Shown piece after piece: positions 46,891-57,235 of a stretch of DNA of 64,000 bases; position 1 is the first letter of the stretch; every line of letters starts with the position of its first letter. Under the pieces are notes generated by a model. That model had not been told where the DNA came from. It made no database searches and was given only the letters and a program-made list of their open reading frames with translations. The stretch lies in contig RSEE01000033.1 of the NCBI GenBank assembly GCA_003971905.1, positions 201,001 to 265,000 on the forward strand, given 5' to 3'. A program made the translations under genes and the position numbers. Source of the stretch: Moniliella sp. 'wahieum'. Taxonomy: Eukaryota > Basidiomycota > Moniliellomycetes > Moniliellales > Moniliellaceae.

Positions 46891-48338
46891 TCAGGAGGGC
46901 GACAAGCGGTGGGGGGAGACCAACTCATTCGTGCCGGACCTACCTCGGGGTCGACCACGGTGAGAAGGTGGTTGGATTCGGGGCTGACCAAGCCGGCTTG
47001 GACAATGGGCGAGACGGGGACCAGCACCATGGGCGACGCCGCACGAAACGGAACACGGGGGGAGGCGGTGCGTACCAGGCCTTCGGCCAGCGAAGGCACG
47101 GTGCGCGTGGCGTGACGAGGTGGGTACTTGCGAGTGAGCCCGACGCGGATGAGAAGGGTGCGACGCAAGAGGAAGAGGAAGAGCCAGAGGAACCTGGGCC
47201 GGGAAGGGCAAGAGAGCCGAACGCGCATCGTTCAACAACTTCGCGTACTGCTGCAACATATCGTCCATTCGGACTTTTTCCGTCCGCAACGTATCGCACG
47301 CCGATTCCAGCGTACCGATCCAATCCGTACCCCGCGCCTCGGGGGGAGAAGCCACACCCACGCCCCCGACCGTTTCAGGTAAGGTGTGGAGACTGGCGTG
47401 GGGACTCGCCTCGGGTCCCGCCCAGTCGCGTCGCGAATCCGAGTACCGCGCTCGGCGTGCTGGCTGGGAAATCGAGCGGAAAGACGAACTAGGTCGACCG
47501 AGACGAAGAGCAAGCGCGTCGGCAGCAGCCAGAGCCGCGGCACCAACCTCGTTCGGGCGGAGACGCTTGCTCACCCGCTCGTCCTGCCCGTACGGTCCAG
47601 GTGGGGGGTAGGCGTACCGCTCCCCCCCGGGCACGGAGGGAGGCAGCCGACGTGCACCTACCTCCATCAATACCATTGCGGCCTCGCGTTCCCGGTCGGG
47701 GTCGGGGGAAGCGCGGCCCGAGCTCGGCGGAGGCTGGAACGCCAACGGACTCTCGCTCCCACTTTCACTTTCGCTCATGAAACTTCCGTTGGGCGACAGA
47801 GGCGTCGCCTGCCCCATCGCGGCGGCAGAGACGGTGGGACTTACTTGTTGAGAATCTTGGGGACCAGGGGAAACAGCGGTAGAGGGCTGGGAGGCGCACG
47901 GGAAGAGGAAGGTGTACCAGTTGCGCCAAGTGCTGGAGGAGAGGTAGGAGCAGGGACGGAGGCGGAGGCGGAAGCGGGAGCGGGGGCGGAGGCAGAGGTG
48001 GGATTGCGTTTCCTTCGCTTAATCACGGTGCGCTTCAAGTTGATGGGACGCTGGGTGCCATGCAACTTGTAGAACAGCCCACATGCATTGCAGTTGGGAT
48101 TTCCCTCTTCGTCACGCCGCCATAGTGGGGTGGTATCCGTGCCACAGTTGGTGCACAGCAAGGGGCCCTCCTTGCCTTTGCCCCGAAGCTTGCTCTTGTC
48201 GGATCCGGTCGAGTCGGTCAAGGGAGTCGAGTCGTTCTTCTTGTCTGCTGGGAGGGGAGAGGAGTGGGAGGTGCTTGCCTCCGGGCTAGATGGACTGAAA
48301 GAGATGGGCTGTCCAGATGCAGCGGCAGTAAAGGCCAT
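46891..48338 (-). CDS. GATA-type zinc-finger transcription factor with C-terminal coiled coil
   Basis: From ATG 48338 ([16 protein letters not shown]) an acidic/Ser-rich leader is followed by one GATA finger of the fungal 17-residue-loop type: [20 protein letters not shown], then [20 protein letters not shown] and the basic tail [11 protein letters not shown]. After a Pro/Ala/Ser linker a frame change (near 47860, fitting one lost C) leads to [19 protein letters not shown]. Further on, a helical segment ([34 protein letters not shown], about 47330-47210) looks like a coiled coil. Single finger plus C-terminal coiled coil is the plan of the Dal80/ASD-4/NreB-type nitrogen-regulation factors, so that role is possible, but SREA-like and other GATA factors are not excluded. 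An acceptor-like CAG 11 nt before the ATG suggests a 5'-UTR intron. The 3' end is uncertain (46891 or 46806 depending on frame). Confidence 0.85.
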
Positions 48339-48560
48339 GCTGGGCTCACCTGCGTGTGGGATCACAGCGCGCAGGGAAACGGAGACAGCAAGGGAGGAAA
48401 GGGACGGGCGTATCAACCGACGTCCGTCTCGGCACGATGGCTGTGGCGCTGGGCAGAGGGAGGATGGGGAAGGCGAGCGCGTGGGCAGGGGGAGCTTGAG
48501 CGGTGAGGAGGAGACGAAGGAGGGTGTCCGATGTGGGCTAGGGCACGGGAGATGGAAGGA

Positions 48561-48582
48561 GATAAGAGGGGATTACGATAAG
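48561..48582 (+). promoter_or_regulatory. Paired GATAAG sites upstream of the GATA gene
   Basis: GATAAG occurs at 48561-48566 and again at 48577-48582, 16 bp apart in the same orientation, about 225-245 bp upstream of the GATA-factor ATG. Closely spaced GATA sites are the usual binding arrangement for fungal GATA factors, and cross- or autoregulation of their genes is known. Here it is inferred from sequence. Confidence 0.45.
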
Positions 48583-50240
48583 AAGAAGAACGGGCGTGGA
48601 CTGCGAAAGAAAAAAAGGATGATTTTTGCGTGCGGAATTGGAGGAGGACGCTGGCCCCGTGCGATGCCCCTGGGGAGGAGGAGAGGGGGAGTGTCAAGCT
48701 TCAGGGCTGGATCGCCTGGCTTAATCTAATCGAAATCACAGCCGAGATCACGTGTCTGGTGCGTGTTGACATGTTGACACGTTGACGGTTGGCGTCTGCG
48801 CACGAAAAGGGGGAATTGAACAGTTCAGTTGGCGATGCAGCGGAAGGGCGGGGCGGAATGGCACATCAATGACGCTTGACGTTCCGTTGAACGTTTGACG
48901 GTTGATGAGCAAAAGGGTGGACGATGCATGATGGGATGCTTCCCCACACACGGGGCAGGTGGCACAGGTTGGGTGGGGCTGCCCCACAGGTTGGGCCCTT
49001 TGGAGGGGCGCACGGGGGCTGTGGAGAAGCTTCTGGTGGATGGGCCACGGGCATGGGCCATGGGCCATTCACGCTGCGACGTATCGACGGACCACCCCCC
49101 GACAGAGGGATGCAGGATTAAGTGCCCGGATAAATGTCCTCCTCTTGCTGCTCTTTCTCGGTGATCTCGATGATCGATCGAGAGTGGGGCCGGTGGAACG
49201 AGGACAATGGACGCTGGACGAGTCCCATGGAGCATGGAGTCGGATTGACATCGAGTACGGTGGGCGTAATAACGATGGCTGTTGTGGCCGCTGAGCTGTC
49301 AAGAATGGCACATCAAATGTCAACATGTCAACTGTCAAAAAGGTCACCCCAGGGTGTGGGGACTTGCCGGTGGGATGTGCCACGCACATGGGTCACTCAA
49401 TGCATGAATGGAGATCGGGCCGCCAAGTAGCTATAGCGGAGAGGGGGGTTACGTTGAGAGTTGAGATCTGAGAACGGTATGTTTTGAACAATGCCTCCAG
49501 AGATTCCGAGCATGTCGATCGATAATCGAGATGATGTGGCGATGGGTGCGACGGATGTTCTTCTCAAGATCCCAGATCCAGATTCCGAATGAGATTTCAC
49601 CGGTCTTCTCGCATGTCATACAGTGACATACGACATGCCATGCATCCCCCTCGGCCCTCCGACGACGTGTAGCGAGGTCGCTGCTTTTCGTGTGCAGCAT
49701 AGCACCTCTGATCTCTTCCTGCTGTTTTGCATGAGGAGAAGGCCCGCCCCACAAGTGCATACTGAACTGGCAGAATACATTGTAGAATGTAGAATGGGGC
49801 ACCAGGTGGGGAGATTGAAAAGACAATCAAAGATGCGGCGAAACAGCCGAGAGTGCGTGGCAAAACAGGCAAATCCCATTGGACATCGAGATGCATCCGC
49901 CACTGCATGACATGTGACATCTGTGAAGAGGATATGTATGGGCGAGAAGGGTCTCGCGGTCGGGTCTTGTCGGCGTTTATTACTGGACCGTATATAGTTT
50001 GCACAATTCCAAGCCCACACAGCGGTCTCATCTCTCCTCGCCGATTGTGGGGCTAGAAAACACAACCCCTGTGCCCCAGGCAGCTGGGTGTGGTTTGGGG
50101 TGGGGGTGGCAAAGGAAGTGACACTTTTTTCACTTGAAGCTGTGGAGAAGGGCAGTGGGCTAGTGGGCGCTGTTGTGGGGTGAAAAAAACTGTGCTGCTG
50201 TCGGCCCGAGGCGTGAGGCGCGCGAAGCTCGTACTGGCCG

Positions 50241-50270
50241 AACGGGGCACAACGGGGCACAACAGGGCGC
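50241..50270. repeat. 10-bp tandem repeat
   Basis: Two perfect AACGGGGCAC units and a third diverged one (AACAGGGCGC), with a fourth weak match following. Confidence 0.8.
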
Positions 50271-50415
50271 AACTTGGGTGCCACTGCACGTGGCGATATA
50301 ATAGGCGCACAAGAAAGGCCAGGCACCAGAGCCAGTGCAGTACGTTCAGTTGAGTACGCAGTACTGCTCAGACTGAGCCTGAACGTTGGTTGAACTGCCC
50401 CGCCGGCGCAGCAAC

Positions 50416-50426
50416 GTCACGCGTCA
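50416..50426 (-). promoter_or_regulatory. TGACGCGTGAC element, copy 5 (reverse)
   Basis: GTCACGCGTCA on the plus strand, the exact reverse complement of the other four copies, in the GATA-OPI1 divergent spacer about 650 bp before the proposed OPI1 start. Confidence 0.4.
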
Positions 50427-51067
50427 GGCGTCTGGCTCGGCAGTGGCTCAGCCTCTCAGGCCGCCAGGCGGTCAGCGACGGTTAGTACGGTTATACTTGT
50501 ACTTAGTCGACGTATCCATATTCGTACCCCCCAGTACCTGAAAAAAGCCGTGAAAGAAGTGGGGTTAAGCCGGGACTGGGGCCGAAACGCAACGCAACCG
50601 GTGCATCGAGAGTGCTTCGGTGGCGGTGGCCAGCGGCTGCGGGGTGCGTGTAGCCCAGCAGGTCGGTTTTAGGCAAGGAGGGGGTGTTTGGGGGGCTCCA
50701 CAACGCTCAGCACGCTCAGCACGAGCAGCATCAGCGCCTCAGACCAGAGCCTCTCAGACCAGGGCCTCAGACCACAGAACCTCGGGCGCTTTTGTCCCAC
50801 TTGATCCCGCCCTCCCCCCCGCGACTGAGCCAGCGGGCCCACTACCGTTGGGGCCCAACAACTGCCGCCCAACCCCTCCTGCCGACCTACCTTCGGTCTA
50901 ATCCTCCTCCCAACTACGCTTCTCTTCCCCTCCTCTCCTCCTCCTCCTCCTCCTCTCGTCTCGGCCACCATGCGTCCGAGCAGCATGCGCGCCGCATGCA
51001 TGTCCACCACCTCCTCCACCCCTCCCCCATCCCTGTCCCTGCGCCCGATGCAACCACAAGCGAGAGC

Positions 51068-52978
51068 GATGAGAACTGCCGCCATCGTCCCCGCCCCCCC
51101 GCCCTCGGCCGCCACCTAGCACAAAAGTGCTCGACCCGCACCTGCCCCACCAACTGTCGGCGCTGCACTTGGACGACCGCCCCACCTCGCCTCTGGAGGG
51201 CAAGCCGCGCTGGCCCTCAGCCATCTGCGCTACGTGTCCGACACAAGGACCCGGTCAGCGACGCTTTCGGATTCGGCGTCGAGCATCCATGCGCTCTTGG
51301 TCCCAGCTCGGTCGATGACACTAGTTCTTCCACCACCACCACCGTCGAGGAGCGGCCGTACCGCTCACGTTGCCCTCTGAGCCGATGCCGATGCAGCGTT
51401 GGGCGGCCACCCACTTGTGGGGGGTACGCTCGATGCGTATGCGCGTGCCAAGCAAAATCCCGGTTTGTCAAGTACGGTGCTGGGCTGGTCGACGATGGGC
51501 AGGCGGCCGTCATGTCGCGTGTGGGCGACGTGCTGGGAGAAGAGAATGTACAGCAGCTGAATGGATTTGCGCGTCGGCAACTGGATTGGTTGTATCCCAA
51601 CAAGCCCAACCAACTGACTGCCACCTTTACCGGTCCCTCGGGCCCGCCCTCGCCACGGCCCTCGCAACCCTCTTCTCCGCCGAAGAACGAAAGGCGATTG
51701 AACGGACGATAGAGGAGCAGCGGAGCAGCGTTGGAGCGCCCTCTCGCCGGAACAACAAGAAGCACAAGCACGCCAAGTCTGGCTCTTTGCTCTTCATGCC
51801 CGTCGACCCGACTTGGCCGGCCCCATTGAGCCCTCGCCGCAACCCTTCTGGGCCCCCACTTCCCTCTCCCGCCCGCAGGACCGTAACCACGCCCCCCTCC
51901 CGCGTCGCGCTTCCGCAGGCACGGGCCGAAGTACAGGCACACGCACGGCAACGCGCTTCCCGTTCCGGTCTGGCCACCGTGCTGGGCGGAGCGTCCGGGG
52001 CGGTGGCGGCAGGCGGGTTGAGCGGAGCGTTGGCGGGCGACCCGAGTCGATCAAGTCGCTAAAGTATTGCCTCAGTGGCTGCAATACTCGACTGCGCACC
52101 TCGAGCACCACATTACCACTCTGCGCGATGTCATGGTCCAAATCAACCATGGCGAGGCGGACGTCACTGCGCCGCGCCGGCCGCGGCGGCCAACCTGGTG
52201 CAAATCAAAAACCGACGTGGTACACACGATTCGTAACGTGGTGGGCGTCGTATCCAACTACGCCGGCGCCGCGCTGCCCACCCCAGCGCGCAACACGGTC
52301 AAGGACTTTTTGTTGTCCCTCCCTGCTCGCTGGACTTATTTGAACGCGCCTCCGCCGTCCCATCCGACCCAACCCGACACCCAACCTCAAACCCCAACCC
52401 AAACCCAACGCACTCCCGCCGAATCGCAGCGCGCGGCCGCCGCGGCCAACAAGGTGTTTTTCCTCGCGGTCGAAAGCCTGGACATTTTACGTAGCGTGAC
52501 CGTCGTGTTTGGCGAATCGCTGGACAAGGTGGATGTATGGGTAGACCGGTTACGCGCGGCGGGGATACAGCGCAAACGGTTGTTGGAGGACCAAGATCGG
52601 GACGAGCTTCAGTTGGAACTGGACGCCTCCTCGGCGCACCCCACCTCCACTTCCGCCTCCGCCTCCGCCTCCGCCTCCGCCTCCACCTCCACGTTCACCT
52701 CGTCCCACCGCGCGCTTCCTAGCCCTACTCCTCTCAGCGATCGGTCGGGCACTGCCTCCCTCTCCAAGCGCCGTCGCACCCGTACCTCCATCTCCTCCGC
52801 TCCGGCGCTTTCCTACTCCCAAACGATGCTGCACGAGCGAGAACGGGATCGAGAACGGGAACGGGAACGGGAAGGAGGCCGGCGAAATTCCCAGCTGCAC
52901 CCACTTGCCGAAACTGGCCCCTCTACTCTCCCCGCGTCCGAGCACGCGTCGTTGTCTTCGGACGCAAGGCACACGTGA
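51068..52978 (+). CDS. OPI1: Opi1-family transcriptional repressor of phospholipid synthesis, frame interrupted
   Basis: Opi1 represses inositol and phospholipid genes and in yeast is held at the ER by phosphatidic acid until inositol is added. Family blocks seen: HLRYVSDTRTRSATLSDSAS near the N-terminus; GGTLDAYARAKQNPG then FVKYGAGLVDDGQAAVMSRV; the signature PESIKSLKYCL continuing as WLQYSTAHLEHHITTLRDVM; DVVHTIRNVVGVVSNYAGAA; LPTPARNTVKDFLLSLPARW; VFFLAVESLDILRSVTVVFG; ESLDKVDVWVDRLRAAGIQR. The C-terminal third is low complexity: a Ser/Ala repeat at about 52640-52690 and an Arg/Glu repeat (RERDREREREREGG) near 52835, with stop TGA 52976-52978. At least five frame breaks occur. The breaks at about 52030-52075 fall inside the most conserved block. 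The N-terminal start is uncertain. No FFAT motif (ER tethering in yeast) was visible. Confidence 0.85.
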
Positions 52979-53166
52979 GTACCGTCAGGGCGCTACCACG
53001 GTGGGCGAAACCTGTACATACAAGGATTCGAATCATCCCCTCCGTGTCTTTCCTCTGGGTCGCACTACAAGTCTATCCCGTCACAAAGGTTTGGATGCAG
53101 CATCGTAGTGGTGTATGGATTGGATGGCTGGATGGGTGATGGGTAGATAGGAATGGGGAGGGATGG

Positions 53167-55045
53167 CTACTTGTTGCCTACCCTCTTGGGGGGGAGGTCC
53201 TGTCCAACCTTGTCGTTCGGGGTGGGCGGCGCGCCAGGAGAGAAAGGCGTCGGAGCAGGCATCATCGCTGGCCCCGTAGGTCCGGTAGGTGAAACCGCAG
53301 GAAACACATCGCCTACCACTTGCGACACGGCGAGCAGCATTCGTTCGTACCCCCATTGGCCCGTCAACGCCACAGAGAGGGGCAAGCCGTCGTGAGCTAA
53401 GCCTGTGGGTACCGCCACGCTGGGAAGACCGGCTAACGAAGCAGGCGTGGTGAACACGTCCTGGGTATACTCGCTGGTAGGGTGCGACTGGGAGCTGGGC
53501 GGCGCAGGTTGGCCCCCGTGCTCGACGGGAAGCAGGGGCGCGGTGCCGACGGTGATGGGATGCAGAAGGAGGTCTACCCCGGTAGCTGCAGCGGCGGAAG
53601 GAGAAGAGGAGCGCACGTCTCGTGCGCGGAAGACGGCTTGAAAGTCGGCGCGGACACGCTCACGAACCCGTTGGGCAGCGAGGAAAAAGTTATCTTTGTG
53701 TCCTGCCGACAGAGCGTAGGTGCCCAGCAAGATGCGCTTGCGTACTTCGGGGCCAAATAGCGCCGAGCGAGCGTGCGCATTGGCGTGGATGAACTGGTCT
53801 CGCTCGCTGGGCACAGAAGGATCAGGCCCACGAGAAAGCGCAGCAGCCAAGTCGGTGGCTTGCGGCCCAAAGCCAAGCGAGGTGCTGGTATAGGCTCCGT
53901 AGCGGGCAAGGTTGCTCGACGCCTCGGCACAGGCCAGAAGGTAATACGCACCCAACGCATCCTTGGTCGTAGGCAGCGAAACCGGCACAACCTCCGCCCC
54001 GCGCGCCTTGAGCGCTGCAGCCACCGATCTCACCCGTTCCGAAGCTGCCGGTGACAGCTCCGACGGGAAGTACGCTGTCGGCACACCCACCCGCAGACCA
54101 CGGAGATCCACTTGCTCTCCTCTCCTTTGGGACGTGTCCATGGGAGCTGGGGGGGCGGCGAAAAGGGACCGGCCTCCTCGACGGGATCCAGACACAGTTC
54201 TTCCATTCGCTTCGTCTCCTCTTCTCGGGCCGCAGCGCGAAGGGCGAGCGGGGCACTGGTTGGGTCCTGCTCGTCCGGCTGGTCCAGTACATCTGGCCTC
54301 GGGTCAGTCCTGCACGCCGTTGGTAGGGAAATCCAGCCACGCACTCAGCACACTCGCCACATCCTCCACTTGCCGAGCTACTATCCCAATCGTATCTGTC
54401 GAGTCGACGTAGGGCACCAAGCCAAAGCGGGAGATGCGGCCATAGGAAGGCTTGAGCCCCCACACACCACAGTAGGCCGCGGGAAGACGGACGGAACCGC
54501 CGGTATCGGAGCCAAGCGCGACCCGACACAGGCCCGCTGCCACCGCGGCCGCCGCACCGCCCGACGAGCCTCCGGCCACACGTCGCGCTCCATCTTTGCC
54601 CACCCAGGGCGAGATGACAGGACCATGCACCGAGTGCAGGTTGGCTGACCCCATGCCAAACTCATCGCAGTTGGTCTTGCCCACCAACGTCGCCCCGGCA
54701 CGCGTCAGCAGCTGCACCACGGATGCATCGTACCCGGCTCGCCAGCCACGCAGCATGGACGACCCACACGTCGTCTGCATCGTCTCGGTGCACATGTTCA
54801 TCTTGGCGGTCCAGGACCAGCCGTGGAGCGGGCCGGGCAGGGGCGCGCTGGGCGGAGCCAGCTCCACAATCGCGTTCCACGGGTCGGACGAGGGCTGCGG
54901 CGCGGCAGGCGGGGGTTGGGGACGCGCGGTGGGGGGCCTGGGCCGCAGCACCGCATGCGGCGGCGGTGCGCAGGGCGGCGCGGCCAGGAGCACAGCGGGG
55001 CACCAGCGCCGTCGCCCGCGCGGGGGCGAGGAGGAGGGCGGCCAT
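53167..55045 (-). CDS. HER2: Mitochondrial glutamyl-tRNA(Gln) amidotransferase subunit A (GatA/HER2)
   Basis: Catalytic amidase subunit of GatFAB/GatCAB, which converts Glu-tRNA(Gln) to Gln-tRNA(Gln) in mitochondria. ATG 55045 gives an Arg/Ala-rich presequence (MAALLLAPARATALVPRCAP). The amidase signature is complete: catalytic Lys in WSWTAKMNMCTE, GATLVGKTNCDEFGMGSANL, AGGSSGGAAAAVAAGLCRVA (Ser), LGSDTGGSVRLPAAYCGVWG (cis-Ser). It continues with LKPSYGRISRFGLVPYVDST and C-terminal VGVPTAYFPSEL, RILLGTYALSAGHKDNFFLA, VDLLLHPITVGTAPLLP and FTTPASLAGLPSVAVPTGLA. The stop lies at 53167. Frame changes occur after the presequence (about 54930) and near 54300-54195 (around DEQDPTSAP). The C-terminal 300 residues read without a break. 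It is divergent from GLO1. Confidence 0.93.
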
Positions 55046-55556
55046 GGCGGGCTGGCGGGTGGGGGTGGGGGTGGGAGACGGGGGGCTGTAGTGGGCGTGC
55101 GGCCGATGCGCACGGGATGGCTCGCTCGGTGCAACGTCATTGGCTGGCGATGCTGCGAGGGACAATGCAGGGAGCATCCAATCTGCATGGCCCCATGCAT
55201 CAACATTTCAGCGTTCAGATCGCCACGTGACGCACACTCTAGATGGACAGCCTGCGCTCGCCAGACGGCGTTGCTTGTCTCGCCTCGCACGCGCCGCTGC
55301 GGGCGGTGGACTGGCCGGCTGCTCCGCCCAACCGCATCCGTCGCGGCTGCTCCGGCGGGAGCGACGGGCGGCATGTGCGTCTGCCCTCTGCCACGCCGCC
55401 CGCGCGCCGTCCAGTGCAGACGCAGCCCATGTCCCCCAGCGAATGCCCATGCCGCTTACCAAATCTGCCGCTCCCTGCCAGCGCCCCGCCAGCGCTCGCT
55501 GTGCCTGTGCTCCCACATACCCTGCAGCCCACCCCCACCGCCTCCCCCAACCACCA
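55046..55556. other. Divergent promoter region GatA/GLO1
   Basis: A 511-bp spacer. It contains CCACGTGACGC near 55224 and repeated ATGCATG/ATGCAGG words (55160-55210). No further gene recognised. Confidence 0.5.
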
Positions 55557-56218
55557 TGGCTCTCCCCCATCTTGGTCGTGCCCTGGCCGGCGCCTGCGCA
55601 CCACCGCTCCCCATGCCGTCCTGCGCCCAGCGCCAGCCCGCCTCGTCTCCACCTCCCTCGCCTCCCGGGGCGCAAGCGCCACGGCCGGGTACCGCCTCAA
55701 CCACTGCATGATGCGCATCAAGGACCCTGCCACCGAGCTGCCGTTTTACCAGTTGCTCGGCATGGACCTCGTCCACCAGATGGACGGCGGTGACTTTGTC
55801 AATTACTTTGTTGCCTACCCGCCCAGCAAGCACGAAGCGGCGCTGCCGCTCTTTTCCCGCCAAGGCCTGGTCGAACTCACATGGAACAAGGGCACAGAAA
55901 CCGAGCCGGGCCCAGTGTATGTGTCGGGAAACGAGGAGCCGCACCGTGGGTTCGGACACATTGCCATTTCCGTCCCCGACTTGGCGCAGGCGGTCCAGCG
56001 TCTGGACCAGGCAGGCGTGCAGTTCAAAAAGGTACGTGCCCTCTTGCCCTCTTCCACTCAGTTGGGGCGAATGAAGAACTGTGGTCGGCTGACGTGACCT
56101 ATCCTGACTTCGCTTCGTACCGCATAGAGGCCGGAAGATGGACGGATGCGCGACATTGCGTTTGCTCTGTCACCCACCGGGTACTGGGTCGAAATTATTC
56201 AACAGAAGACGGCGTAGG
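55557..56218 (+). CDS. GLO1: Glyoxalase I (lactoylglutathione lyase)
   Basis: Converts the hemithioacetal of methylglyoxal and glutathione to S-D-lactoylglutathione. All four metal ligands of the family are visible: His in YRLNHCMMRIKDP, Glu in LVELTWN, His in GFGHIAISVPD and Glu in TGYWVEII. The PFYQLLGMDL and RPEDGRMRDIAFAL motifs are also present. A 97-nt intron (56032-56128, GTACGT...CATAG) joins FKK to RPEDG and the stop is TAG 56216-56218. Single-domain form of about 185 residues, like the human enzyme, rather than the two-domain yeast form. From residue TAGYRLNH onwards there is no frame break. The N-terminus is uncertain: ATG 55557 (MALPHLGRALAGACAPP) needs one frame change to join and would give a short, possibly targeting, leader. 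Confidence 0.93.
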
Positions 56219-56896
56219 CGCCTCATCGGTACTCAGTACTCTGTACACTCTCTGTACACTGGGCTCTCTACTCAATATATCAGTGATGCAGGATGCCCAC
56301 AGGGTGGGAACGGCGAGTTGAGCAGCCCCCATCCCTGTCAGTGGCGGACATAATGTGTGGGTGGGTTGCTGGTCGACCACGCGCGGGCACTGGCTTCTGA
56401 TGACTGATTTCTGTTGCGCTACTGGTGTCTCCTGAGTACTGAGTATGAACTACCTACTGGTCGATCATATCCATGGTCATGACTCTGGCCAAAGGCTGGC
56501 TCCCTGACGCGACCGCAAACACTGGGTATGTACGGGGACCTCGCTTGTGGCGGTACTACGGCCGGTTCTCATTCAGGGGCCGTCCTTATCCATTCATCTG
56601 TCCTCAGTTGGTGTCCTTCGACGATGGTTCTCGTGGTTCGGCCACGGTACCCCCTCGGTTTCCCCTTTCATGCCTCAGAGCCCCGATTGATGTTTTCTCG
56701 TTTCTGTCTTCCCTGTTCCACCACCAGGACCGGCACCGGAAGGTGTTGGCACGTTGACATACTGGTGGAGGCGTCGTTGGGGCGCGTTGGACCGGGCGGT
56801 GCGCGAAAAACGGTGGGTCATATGCCCAGCTTTCCAAGCTCTAAGCAACCTGAATTCTCCCTGTCGTAGTATGCAGAGACACTCGGCAGCTATGCC
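56219..56896. other. Intergenic spacer
   Basis: GLO1 3' flank and upstream of tRNA-Tyr. Repeated GTACTC/TACACT words (56228-56265) and a few ACTGAGT words were seen. No gene recognised. Confidence 0.5.
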
Positions 56897-56993
56897 CTCT
56901 CCTTAGCTCAGTTGGAAGAGCGTCAGATTGTAATTGGTTATGTGGAAAATTCCTTCCGCTCTGAATGTCCTGGGTTCGACTCCCAGAGGGGAG
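56897..56993 (+). tRNA. tRNA-Tyr(GTA) with 25-nt intron
   Basis: Acceptor stem CTCTCCT/AGGGGAG pairs fully (one G-T). D arm AGCTCAGTTGGAAGAGC, anticodon stem TCAGA/TCTGA enclosing TTGTAA plus an intron of about 25 nt, and T arm CTGGGTTCGACTCCCAG are all clear. The anticodon is GTA. An intron after position 37 is usual for eukaryotic tRNA-Tyr. A T8 run begins 2 nt after the 3' end and serves as Pol III terminator. Confidence 0.95.
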
Positions 56994-57235
56994 ATTTTTT
57001 TCGCACGGGGATTTTATGATTTCCTTCATGCATCAGATCTCAGACCTCACACGTTGTGCGCAACGCAGTCATAGTCACGTGCCAATATGTTTCTGACCGA
57101 CCGCAGCAGCCTCCGCGGCTTTTTGTGCGTTGCTCGACCTCCGTATCTCTCACTCGGACGTTTTTTTCGTGGCTACGCGTTTCCAGACCTTATACTCCGC
57201 CCCCCATCCCCACCACTGCCTCTTCCCGGTCCCGA

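Larger units (their letters stand above)
48583..51067. other. Long spacer between the GATA and OPI1 genes
   Basis: A 2.5-kb region between divergent regulatory genes. No protein family recognised. It carries a GTTGACA/GTTGACG repeat (48768-48792), a TTGAACGTT word (48886), three AACGGGGCAC units (50241-50270), many GTACTGC/CAGTACT words (50336-50370) and the TGACGCGTGAC element in reverse orientation (50416). 50690-51060 is C/T- and CTC-repeat-rich and may already be OPI1 5' UTR or N-terminal coding sequence. Confidence 0.5.

Noticed and set aside
48583-51067. Open stretches around 49600-50330 (minus) as a gene
   Set aside because: Up to 236 codons but with frequent Met/His/Cys and no conserved motif, and the three frames are equally open in places, as expected by chance here.
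53024-53034. GGATTCGAATC as a tRNA T arm
   Set aside because: The motif looks like a T arm, but no matching acceptor, D or anticodon arms lie at the right distances on either strand.
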